Made by a program: the position numbers and the translations under genes | Part shown: positions 1 through 5,411 of the stretch, one piece after another | How the letters are laid out: every line of letters starts with the position of its first letter | How positions within the stretch are numbered: the stretch's first letter is position 1 | The notes under the pieces: generated by a model | What the model was told of the DNA's origin: nothing | The model's input: the letters and a program-made list of their open reading frames with translations, nothing else | Databases searched by the model: none | NCBI GenBank assembly: GCA_021413535.1 | Contig: JAIOQF010000219.1 | Span: forward strand, 1-5,411 | Direction: 5' to 3' | DNA: 5,411 bases | Source: Verrucomicrobiota bacterium | GTDB taxonomy: Bacteria; Verrucomicrobiota; Verrucomicrobiia; Verrucomicrobiales; Verrucomicrobiaceae

Positions 1-2
1 TG

Positions 3-2753
3 GCTCTGCTGCTGCTGCTGGCGACCGCTGGTTGGTGGCTCTGGACACATCGGGTTGAATACATTAATCGCTTTCTGATTTCCGTCGGGCCGGGCAAGGG
101 CAGTGTGACGGAATTAACACTGACCGCTGAAGGTGCGAAGCTGCACGGCTTTGAGTTGCGTGATGCCAAGACGGATGCCGTAGTTCTCCGATTGCCGGAA
201 CTCAGCATCATCAGCGGGATGAGCGAACTCCTCGCGCGCCGGTTGCGCTCGGTTTCATTGAATGATGTCGAAGTGACCATCAATCAATCATTTCTGGAGC
301 AAGTGCTGGAAGAGCAGGGGACTGGCGATTCATCTGCGGACTTCACATTACCCGGTGGCTGGCAGATCACTCGTGCCGATCTTAAAAATGCGCGACTGCG
401 TTACGTAGAGCGCGTCGGCACGGTCGCGGAGATTGTGGCCAATTATCACGCGGACGAGATCGCCACGTCGGCTGATGGAACTTTGAATGTCGGTGAACAA
501 GAACTCACGATCACCGGAGGCGCGCTGACTCATGGCGACCGTCCGGTGACGCTGGCGGAGCTCCACGCAAAGGGCCGGGTTCACGACGGCATCCTTGATC
601 TCGATGTGCTGTCGATTCACCAGCCGGCGCTGGCGATGACTCCAGCGTTGCTTAATTTTCTCGCGCCGGATTCCGGTAAAAAATCCGCTGTGAATGCCGT
701 TGCGCAATCAAGCGCCTCTCAGCGCACCGCATCTTTGATTCGCGGCGTGCGTATCGCCCGCGTTGATTGCAATCATGTCGAACTGAGCACGACCGGATTC
801 ACGGCAGGCAATATGGCTGGCATCGAATTGCCGGATGCATCGGTTCGTGTGGATTACGAAACGACCGGACTCGCGTGGCTGCCGGATCAGCCATTCTCCA
901 TGGGCGCGCAGTGGTTGCGCGTGAATCACCTGGAGATCAAGCCGCCCGCCGGCGAAGGTCTCATCACTTGTCGCGAAATGAATCTCGTGATGCCCGCGCC
1001 AGTCAACGGGCGCTGGAGCGTGGAGCAACTCACGATGCGGGAGCCTGAAATACATTGGACGCCTGGGCTGCGTCGAGTTCTGCTTCCCGCCAAGCAGAGC
1101 GCGACCAATGAGAAAGGTGGCGATGAGCAGGATTCAGCATGGGGCGCATTGTTGCAGAACATCGAGATTCACGATGCCCGCATCAGGATCGCGGATACGG
1201 ACTTGCTGCCCTTTGAACTTCGGACGAACGCGACACTGAAGCTCCATGATTTAAGGCTCGACGCCAAGGGCGCGCACTCTGCTGAAGCGCAGACGCTCGA
1301 CGCGCGGGATCTCGCCTTGAGCTTTCCGACAGGTCGCCCTTTTTTCGAGCTGTTGCAAGGGTCGCTCGTGATCAAGCCAGACGCGTGGAATGCATCAAGG
1401 GCGGTGGATACATTCGCCCTAAAAAAACCGGTCGTGCGTCTACGCAATGGCAACACACCGTGGTTTGATGCTGCTCCGGCGCAGGCTAAAGGTGACAACG
1501 TCAGCGCCAATACAGACGCTCCGCTCTGGCAACAGATTCATTTTAGCCAGCTTTCTATTGAAGATGGCAGTCTCGACATCGCCGCAGCCGAAGGCGAACG
1601 CGCGCTGGATGCACAAGCGCGACTAACGGTGACCACAGACAAAATCAATTCCGGAAGACATCGCGTGCGCTTTGAAAACTTTGTGGCGCGATTGCCCGGT
1701 CTCACTTTGTTTCCTTTCCCGGTCGCCCGCGTTTCATTCGTTGAAGGCGCGGCTTCACTGCCAGAGGTTTGGAGCACGCATCGCATGGAGTTTCTGCACA
1801 TCGGCGGCGCCAACATCGAGGCCAGCAACGCACTGATGAAGTTTTTTGAACAGCCCGCTGCATCCACTGCCGATTCCTCCGCAGAGAATGCAAAGTCCAA
1901 AATTCAAAATCCAAAATCGTCTCCGGAGTGGATCGTGGGAAATTTTAATATCGCGGACAGTTTTGTCACACAGGATCATCTGGTGCCTGGGATGGACTCG
2001 GTGAATTTTGAAGTCGCGCTCGACGTGAAAAACGCTCCGTTGTCGCCGGAAGGACTGGCGGCGGACATTGCGCCCCAGCGCATTGAACTGTCTCGATTGC
2101 AGATTCCATCGCCTTATGGCGGTCCGCCAGTGGCGAAGCTAGACAGCGTATTCGTGAATTTCTCGCCCGCCGGACTGGTGGCGAAACGCATCGACAAAGT
2201 GGAAATCGTCAGTCCGACCTTATACATCGGCGAACCGCTTTTCTGGTATGTGGATTATTACCGGCGTTACGCCGCCCAAGTCACGCCGGGACCGGAGACC
2301 AAGGTGGTGGCGCTGGACAAAATCTTTGCGCTCCAGGTCGCCGCAGCGGCGATCGCGACCGAAGCACCGGTCAGCCAGTCCGGCTGGGATGTGCGCACCT
2401 TGGCAGTTCACAGTGGCAAGCTGGTCATCGCGCCGAAGGGTGTGCCGCTCGCCGGATTTCGCACGCCGTTTCCCTTCAGTTTCACCAGCGAAGTAAACCG
2501 CGGCACGCTGGAGGCGAATTTTGAAATCCCGCCGGACACTTATGAAATCCCGGAGTTGAAACTGAAGTTCGAGGGCATGAGCGGCAATGTGCAGTTCAAT
2601 CTGCCAGTGAAAGGCCGGGACAACAACGTCACCGAGCTTTTCAAGGTGAAGCAGATCCGCTGGAAGGAACTCCCGGCGACAGCAAGGAAGTTTACCAGGC
2701 AGATGGCAAGTTCGAGAACCAGACGCCTGGAAAGATATCCATCGAAGCCTTGA
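3..2753 (+). CDS. ydbH: YdbH-like AsmA-family inner-membrane protein, 5' partial, frameshifted near its 3' end
   Basis: The frame is open to the left edge. From base 3 it encodes a hydrophobic stretch (ALLLLLATAGWWLW), which reads as the N-terminal membrane anchor, so the true start lies upstream and the GTG at 105 is only an internal codon. The rest is long, beta-strand-rich periplasmic sequence with alternating hydrophobic residues, typical of AsmA-like lipid-transport bridges. Repeated modules (a polar linker, then Trp, then a strand of type h-x-I-x-D-x-x-h-x-I) begin near 360, 1140, 1527 and 1929. The part after about 2040 (PSPYGGPPVAKLDSVFVNFS, then LFWYVDYYRRY) leads into the C-terminal domain, which continues in another frame after about 2666; the last ~29 residues read here before the 2753 stop are out-of-frame. 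The YdbH assignment rests on fold type and on the YnbE/YdbL-like gene that follows. A generic AsmA/DUF748 protein is the alternative. E. coli YdbH is about 880 residues; this one shows about 999 after repair. Confidence 0.72.
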   Translation, partial: ALLLLLATAGWWLWTHRVEYINRFLISVGPGKGSVTELTLTAEGAKLHGFELRDAKTDAVVLRLPELSIISGMSELLARRLRSVSLNDVEVTINQSFLEQVLEEQGTGDSSADFTLPGGWQITRADLKNARLRYVERVGTVAEIVANYHADEIATSADGTLNVGEQELTITGGALTHGDRPVTLAELHAKGRVHDGILDLDVLSIHQPALAMTPALLNFLAPDSGKKSAVNAVAQSSASQRTASLIRGVRIARVDCNHVELSTTGFTAGNMAGIELPDASVRVDYETTGLAWLPDQPFSMGAQWLRVNHLEIKPPAGEGLITCREMNLVMPAPVNGRWSVEQLTMREPEIHWTPGLRRVLLPAKQSATNEKGGDEQDSAWGALLQNIEIHDARIRIADTDLLPFELRTNATLKLHDLRLDAKGAHSAEAQTLDARDLALSFPTGRPFFELLQGSLVIKPDAWNASRAVDTFALKKPVVRLRNGNTPWFDAAPAQAKGDNVSANTDAPLWQQIHFSQLSIEDGSLDIAAAEGERALDAQARLTVTTDKINSGRHRVRFENFVARLPGLTLFPFPVARVSFVEGAASLPEVWSTHRMEFLHIGGANIEASNALMKFFEQPAASTADSSAENAKSKIQNPKSSPEWIVGNFNIADSFVTQDHLVPGMDSVNFEVALDVKNAPLSPEGLAADIAPQRIELSRLQIPSPYGGPPVAKLDSVFVNFSPAGLVAKRIDKVEIVSPTLYIGEPLFWYVDYYRRYAAQVTPGPETKVVALDKIFALQVAAAAIATEAPVSQSGWDVRTLAVHSGKLVIAPKGVPLAGFRTPFPFSFTSEVNRGTLEANFEIPPDTYEIPELKLKFEGMSGNVQFNLPVKGRDNNVTELFKVKQIRWKELPATARKFTRQMASSRTRRLERYPSKP
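1891..1918 (+). repeat. Tandem heptanucleotide repeat, 4 x CAAAATC-like
   Basis: Four back-to-back 7-base units: CAAAGTC, CAAAATT, CAAAATC, CAAAATC. The tract is AT-rich in otherwise GC-richer coding DNA and sits inside the ydbH-like gene. It encodes part of a polar linker (AKSKIQNPKS) between two beta-rich modules, so it is tolerated in the protein. Because 7 is not a multiple of 3, gain or loss of one unit would shift the reading frame. Heptameric short tandem repeats of this general kind are known mainly from cyanobacterial genomes. Whether this unit is dispersed in this genome cannot be seen from one window. Confidence 0.8.
2661..2699 (+). other. Apparent -1 frameshift site in the ydbH-like gene
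   Basis: Frame of the upstream gene: sensible protein (LFKVKQIRWK) up to Lys at 2664-2666, then basic, atypical sequence (LPATARKFTRQMASSRTRR) to a stop at 2751-2753. In the -1 frame the sequence reads GTPGDSKEVYQADGKFENQ from 2666 and stays protein-like to the stop at 2999-3001. The -1 frame has a stop at 2543-2545, so the shift must lie between 2546 and 2753. One extra G in the GG at 2666-2667 would restore a continuous gene. I see no X-XXY-YYZ slippery heptamer in frame here, so programmed -1 frameshifting looks unlikely. A sequencing/assembly error or a real one-base deletion remain. Confidence 0.75.
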
Positions 2754-3001
2754 ACGATCTCATCAAAACTCTGCCGGAGAGCATGAGCGGGCTGAAACTG
2801 CAGCTCTCGCAGATCACACTGGAAACTTTGCGCGACTTCGCGTATGACCGCGCCGATGGACAGTTCCGCACTTATGGTCGTGAAGGCGGCGGCACTCTTA
2901 AATTCACCGGGCCCGCAGGCGCACGAAATTTTGAAATCAATGCTTATGATCACCGTTGGAAAACTGATGCACCGCAAGACAAATCAACATCGACCAAGTA
3001 A
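2666..3001 (+). CDS. ydbH: C-terminal part of the YdbH-like protein in the -1 frame
   Basis: About 111 residues follow directly from the preceding gene once one base is restored. They include ISIEALNDLIKTLPESMSG, then a segment with LRDFAYDRADGQFRTYG, and GPAGARNFEINAYDHRWK before a short polar tail. This looks like the amphipathic helix plus final beta-strands that close the C-terminus of YdbH/AsmA-like proteins. In E. coli the YdbH C-terminus is the end that meets the outer-membrane lipoprotein YnbE, so losing this part should matter for function. Read alone, the only start near the front would be TTG at 2750, with no convincing ribosome binding site, so an independent 83-residue gene is less likely than a frameshifted tail. 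The end overlaps the lipoprotein gene by 35 bases, a sign of translational coupling. Confidence 0.7.
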   Translation, partial: GTPGDSKEVYQADGKFENQTPGKISIEALNDLIKTLPESMSGLKLQLSQITLETLRDFAYDRADGQFRTYGREGGGTLKFTGPAGARNFEINAYDHRWKTDAPQDKSTSTK

Positions 3002-3548
3002 ATCGCCGCATTTCCGCGTCATCGTTGTCTGCCTGATTTGCGGCCTGACTATGACCGCGTGCAAGCTTCCCATCGTGAACGTGGCCACGCCAGATCCGAT
3101 CAAGGTGGATGTCACCATGCGGCTGAATGTTTATCAGTATCGAGGTGATGAGAATGCAAAACCTGGTGAAGCCCAGATCAGTTACGAGGAGGCCGTGCTC
3201 CGGCAGCGCAACCGTATGGCGGAAGTGCAAACACTGAAAAACAACCGGCTCGTGGGCGAAGATCATCGCGGTCAGCTTAATCTGCGCGAGAAGCCTGCCG
3301 GCGATTGGGGGCGGCAGGTGGAGGAGCTTACCAACAAGGAGAACGAGGATCGCATCATCATCATTCGCCACGATGCAAAGGAGTCGAATAAACAGGTGCA
3401 CGAGGTCGAGGCCGCCCATTGGAAGGCGAATTTGGAAAAGGCATTCAAGGGCGAGTGGATCGAAGTGCCGGGCGATAAACCGGATACCTTTAAGTGGATT
3501 CAGGCCGAGGGGCCGAAGCCGAAGACGCCTGAGGAAAAGAAGCCGTAA
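2967..3548 (+). CDS. Fused YnbE-like lipoprotein and YdbL-like (DUF1318) periplasmic protein
   Basis: 193 residues from ATG 2967. Residues 1-31 form a lipoprotein signal peptide: basic n-region (MHRKTNQHRPSKS), hydrophobic VIVVCLICGLTM, then T-A before Cys32. Met at -3 is an unusual but tolerable lipobox position. Lys at +2 rather than Asp fits outer-membrane sorting. Residues 33-58 (PIVNVATPDPIKVDVTMRLN) match the pattern of E. coli YnbE: a short strand-forming lipoprotein rich in I/V alternation. Residues ~75-180 resemble YdbL: a helix ending near NNRLVGEDHRGQL, a long charged helical stretch (~115-162), then GEWIEVPGD and FKW, like YdbL's closing R-G-x-x-G-x-W region. The tail is Pro/Lys/Glu-rich. 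In E. coli YnbE pairs with the C-terminus of YdbH and YdbL modulates the pair; here both roles would sit on one chain anchored to the outer membrane. Upstream in-frame ATGs (2844, 2940, 2946) would give no proper n-region. GGA at 2958-2960 is 6 bases before 2967. The start overlaps the ydbH tail. Confidence 0.75.
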   Translation: MHRKTNQHRPSKSPHFRVIVVCLICGLTMTACKLPIVNVATPDPIKVDVTMRLNVYQYRGDENAKPGEAQISYEEAVLRQRNRMAEVQTLKNNRLVGEDHRGQLNLREKPAGDWGRQVEELTNKENEDRIIIIRHDAKESNKQVHEVEAAHWKANLEKAFKGEWIEVPGDKPDTFKWIQAEGPKPKTPEEKKP

Positions 3549-3555
3549 GGAAAAC

Positions 3556-3584
3556 TTGAGCGCGCTGCGGGACGCGCCTAGGCT
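3556..3584 (+). promoter_or_regulatory. Sigma70-type promoter for rfbB (TTGAGC-N17-TAGGCT)
   Basis: TTGAGC at 3556-3561 and TAGGCT at 3579-3584 are separated by exactly 17 bases. The -35 matches TTGACA at four positions. The -10 keeps the three most conserved positions of TATAAT (T, A and final T). It lies in the 49-base gap between the lipoprotein gene and rfbB. Transcription would begin around 3590-3592, leaving a leader of only about 6-8 bases before ATG 3598. The spacer also holds a small inverted repeat (GCGCG 3560-3564, CGCGC 3573-3577), which could be chance in GC-rich DNA. Confidence 0.5.
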
Positions 3585-3597
3585 CGCCGCCCTTATT

Positions 3598-4677
3598 ATG
3601 ACAGACATGCGCATACTCGTCACTGGCGGCGCGGGCTTCATCGGCTCGAACCTCGTCCATTACCTCCTCGGCTCCGCCGCGCAGGAACAGGGCGTCACCA
3701 TCTCCCGGGTCGTCAATCTCGACAAACTCACCTACGCCGGCAATCTCTCGAGCCTCGAAGCGCTCAAGAACGAGTCCCGCCACGTCTTCGTGCGCGGCGA
3801 CATCGGCAACAGCGAACTGGTCGCTCATCTCTTGCGCGAGCACGACATCAACGCCGTGATGCATCTAGCGGCGGAATCGCACGTGGATCGCAGCATCGAC
3901 TCACCGGAGCAGTTCATCATGACGAATTTCGTCGGCACTTTTCATCTGCTCGACACCGCGCTCAAATACCACCGCGAGCGCAGCGCCGACGGCAAGAAAG
4001 ACTTTCGCTTCCTCCATGTCAGCACTGACGAAGTTTACGGATCACTCGGTCCCGATGATCCCGCGTTCAGCGAGACCACGCCCTATTCGCCCAACAGCCC
4101 TTACTCGGCGAGCAAGGCCGGCAGCGACCATCTGGCCCGCGCCTACGTCCACACGTTTCAACTTCCTGTCGTTACCACGAATTGCTCCAACAACTACGGC
4201 CCATTCCAGTTTCCCGAAAAGCTCATGCCGCTTATCGTGCAAAAAGTTATCCGCGGCGAGAAGCTCCCCGTCTATGGCGATGGTTCCAACGTGCGCGACT
4301 GGCTCTATGTGGAAGATCACTGCCGCGGCCTCACTTTGTCGCTGTTGAAGGGACAGATCGGTGAGACCTACAACATCGGTGGCAAATGCGAGATGAAGAA
4401 TATCGATGTCGTTCATGCCATCATCGCTGCGGTGAATGCCGAACGCCCCGAATTGAAGCGCACGCCGGAGGATCTGATCACCTACGTCAAGGATCGCCCT
4501 GGTCATGATCGCCGTTACGCGATTGATTGCAGCAAGATCGGTCGTGAACTCGGCTGGCAGCCGCGCGAGACGTTCGAGACCGGTCTGCGCAAGAGTGTCC
4601 GCTGGTATCTGGATCACGAGAAGTGGGTTTCAGACATCGAGAAGAAGTATCAGTTGCAGCGTCTGGGACACGCGTGA
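3598..4677 (+). CDS. rfbB: dTDP-glucose 4,6-dehydratase (RmlB/RfbB)
   Basis: 359 residues, close to the usual ~340-360. It is an extended short-chain dehydrogenase/reductase that converts dTDP-glucose to dTDP-4-keto-6-deoxyglucose with bound NAD+, in the cytoplasm, at the second step of dTDP-rhamnose and related deoxysugar synthesis. Visible motifs: NAD-binding G-G-A-G-F-I-G (10-16), the LDKLTYAGNL stretch (41-50) typical of RmlB, HLAAESHVDRS (89-99), catalytic S-T-D-E-V-Y (142-147, with Asp144/Glu145), Y169-x3-K173 of the catalytic pair, NNYGPFQFPEKL (198-209), GDGSNVRDWLYVEDH (227-241) and RPGHDRRYAID (300-310). Met1 at 3598 is chosen because an open stretch upstream runs through the previous gene and is Arg-rich shadow; ATG 3607 (Met4) is an equally possible start. 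No Shine-Dalgarno is visible, which fits the near-leaderless promoter just upstream. No rmlA, rmlC or rmlD is in the window. The gene ends with tandem stops TGA-TAA. Confidence 0.96.
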   Translation: MTDMRILVTGGAGFIGSNLVHYLLGSAAQEQGVTISRVVNLDKLTYAGNLSSLEALKNESRHVFVRGDIGNSELVAHLLREHDINAVMHLAAESHVDRSIDSPEQFIMTNFVGTFHLLDTALKYHRERSADGKKDFRFLHVSTDEVYGSLGPDDPAFSETTPYSPNSPYSASKAGSDHLARAYVHTFQLPVVTTNCSNNYGPFQFPEKLMPLIVQKVIRGEKLPVYGDGSNVRDWLYVEDHCRGLTLSLLKGQIGETYNIGGKCEMKNIDVVHAIIAAVNAERPELKRTPEDLITYVKDRPGHDRRYAIDCSKIGRELGWQPRETFETGLRKSVRWYLDHEKWVSDIEKKYQLQRLGHA

Positions 4678-4684
4678 TAAGACG

Positions 4685-4720
4685 ATGCCGGAAAACATGA
4701 GCAAACTCAATCGCGTATGA
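4685..4720 (+). CDS. Possible 11-codon leader ORF coupled to tmk
   Basis: ATG at 4685 (or at 4697, which has GGAAAAC just before it) opens a reading frame MPENMSKLNRV that ends in TGA at 4718-4720, overlapping the tmk start as ATGA. The tmk start has no clear Shine-Dalgarno of its own, so ribosomes finishing this mini-ORF could re-initiate on tmk. An ORF this short can easily arise by chance, and the peptide itself has no recognisable function. Confidence 0.2.
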   Translation: MPENMSKLNRV

Positions 4721-5397
4721 AACGACCTATCCCGGCTGGACTCCTCATCGCGGTCGAAGGCATCGACGGCGCAGGCAAAACAACTGTTGCCGCTACGATC
4801 ACGCAATGGTGCGGGGAGCACGGCTTGCTTTGTGCGCTTTCCAAAGAACCGACCAGTCTCAAGTGGGGCCGGAAGCTGCGCGATTCCGCAGCGACAGGCA
4901 GGCTCACACTCGATGAAGAGCTGGATTTGTTTCACAAGGATCGCGAAGATCACGCCAGCAATTCCATCCAGCCGGCACTGGACCAGGATGCCATCATGAT
5001 TCTCGACCGCTACTACTGGAGCACCGCCGCCTATCAGGGTGCGCGCGGCGCGAAGGTGAAGGACGTTTTGGAATTCAACGAAAGCACTTTTCCTATCCCC
5101 GATCTGGTGCTGCTGCTTGATCTGCCGGTCGAAATGGGTCAGAACCGCATTCGTGTTCGCGGCGACCAGCCGAACAGTTTTGAGGAGGCTGCCATTCAGG
5201 AAAAAATCCGGAAGATCTTTCTCGACCTGCCATCGAAAAGCAAGGCGCGCTGCCAGATTGTCGACGCCTCGAAGCCATGGCGCGATGTCTCGCGCGAGTG
5301 TCTGAGATTGTTCCAGCAGGCAGCCTTGCAGAAACTCTGGAAAAGCGGTGATCCCGGCGCGATGTCGACTGATACACTTGCGTTGTTTGGAGGCTAG
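4717..5397 (+). CDS. tmk: Thymidylate (dTMP) kinase
   Basis: 226 residues, normal for the family. It phosphorylates dTMP to dTDP with ATP in the cytoplasm, on the way to dTTP for DNA and for dTDP-sugars. Visible motifs: Walker A E-G-I-D-G-A-G-K-T-T (14-23), KEPT (43-46) followed by G-R-K-L-R (51-55) in the substrate-binding loop, FHKDREDH (72-79), the DRYYWSTAAYQGARG block (97-111) with the DR-Y signature and the AYQ nucleotide-specificity site, PDLVLLLDLP (128-137), and an Arg-rich lid R144-I-R-V-R148-G-D followed by S-F-E-E. KEPT instead of REPGGT resembles the archaeal-type or divergent branch as I remember it. The start at 4717 gives the correct distance to the P-loop. It lies 39 bases after rfbB and is probably cotranscribed with it. 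The C-terminal ~25 residues after about 200 look like a lineage-specific extension. Confidence 0.9.
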   Translation: MKRPIPAGLLIAVEGIDGAGKTTVAATITQWCGEHGLLCALSKEPTSLKWGRKLRDSAATGRLTLDEELDLFHKDREDHASNSIQPALDQDAIMILDRYYWSTAAYQGARGAKVKDVLEFNESTFPIPDLVLLLDLPVEMGQNRIRVRGDQPNSFEEAAIQEKIRKIFLDLPSKSKARCQIVDASKPWRDVSRECLRLFQQAALQKLWKSGDPGAMSTDTLALFGG

Positions 5398-5411
5398 TGG
5401 GTCGGCAGCCC
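5397..5411 (+). CDS. Possible start of a downstream gene, cut by the window edge
   Basis: GTG at 5397-5399 shares its first G with the tmk TAG stop, and GGAGG at 5389-5393 lies just upstream. The spacing of 3 bases is shorter than usual, so the true start may lie beyond the window. Five codons (GTG GGT CGG CAG CCC) are visible, too few to name a product. The GGAGG is the strongest ribosome-binding-site-like sequence in the window, which suggests a tightly linked next gene. Confidence 0.25.

Noticed and set aside
105..107. GTG as the start codon of the large first gene
   Set aside because: The same frame is open to base 3 and encodes a membrane anchor directly upstream, so the gene begins before the window.
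2640..2700. Programmed -1 ribosomal frameshifting
   Set aside because: No in-frame X-XXY-YYZ slippery heptamer is visible between 2640 and 2700; an indel is simpler.
2844..2966. Longer N-terminus for the lipoprotein gene from ATG 2844
   Set aside because: It would place about 40 residues, including out-of-frame ydbH coding sequence, before a clean lipoprotein signal peptide that starts at ATG 2967.
3560..3577. GCGCG...CGCGC inverted repeat as a terminator
   Set aside because: The stem is only 5 bp, no T-tract follows, and it sits between the -35 and -10 elements; at most an operator-like site, probably chance.
2937..3641. 234-residue reading frame on the minus strand
   Set aside because: It lies antisense to the lipoprotein gene and the promoter region, has Arg/Leu-rich low-information sequence and shows no motifs; it is a shadow.
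4042..4617. 191-residue reading frame on the minus strand inside rfbB
   Set aside because: It is fully antisense to a well-supported rfbB; codon structure of GC-rich DNA explains it.
1..5411. CRISPR array, tRNA/rRNA genes, insertion sequence or phage genes
   Set aside because: No spaced direct repeats, tRNA-like cloverleaf, transposase-like protein or terminal inverted repeats were seen on either strand.

Overview
The window looks like a chromosomal segment of a diderm (Gram-negative-type) bacterium. The evidence is a large inner-membrane-anchored AsmA/YdbH-type protein followed by an outer-membrane-type lipoprotein. Moderately GC-rich coding DNA, weak or absent Shine-Dalgarno sequences and a TTGAGC-N17-TAGGCT promoter almost on top of a start codon would fit a Verrucomicrobiota/PVC-type genome. 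That taxonomic guess is an inference and is not proven by the sequence. All genes are on the + strand and packed tightly, with no gene-free stretch above about 50 bases.

Region 1 (1-3548) is a ydbH-ynbE-ydbL-like cluster. The first gene enters the window already open: a transmembrane helix is encoded from base 3. It runs in one frame to 2753, but its C-terminal domain continues without a break in the -1 frame to 3001. A single-base loss near 2666 (mutation or sequencing error) is the simplest explanation. The next gene (2967-3548) overlaps the end of ydbH. It encodes one polypeptide that joins a YnbE-like lipoprotein to a YdbL/DUF1318-like domain; in E. coli these are two separate proteins. 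In E. coli, YdbH and YnbE form a bridge between the inner and outer membranes for lipid homeostasis, and YdbL modulates it. Here bridge and modulator would be encoded by two genes instead of three. A 28-base tandem heptamer repeat (CAAAATC-like) sits inside the ydbH-like gene in a linker.

Region 2 (3549-5397) begins with a plausible promoter and holds rfbB/rmlB (dTDP-glucose 4,6-dehydratase, 3598-4677) and a thymidylate kinase (4717-5397). The two could be functionally linked, because dTMP kinase feeds the dTTP pool used to make dTDP-glucose, but tmk is also an essential housekeeping gene. An 11-codon mini-ORF may couple translation into tmk through an ATGA overlap. At the right edge a GGAGG followed by GTG overlapping the tmk stop codon may start another gene.

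The most interesting signals are the YnbE-YdbL fusion, the frameshift in the ydbH-like gene, and the in-gene heptamer repeat whose copy-number change would shift the reading frame.
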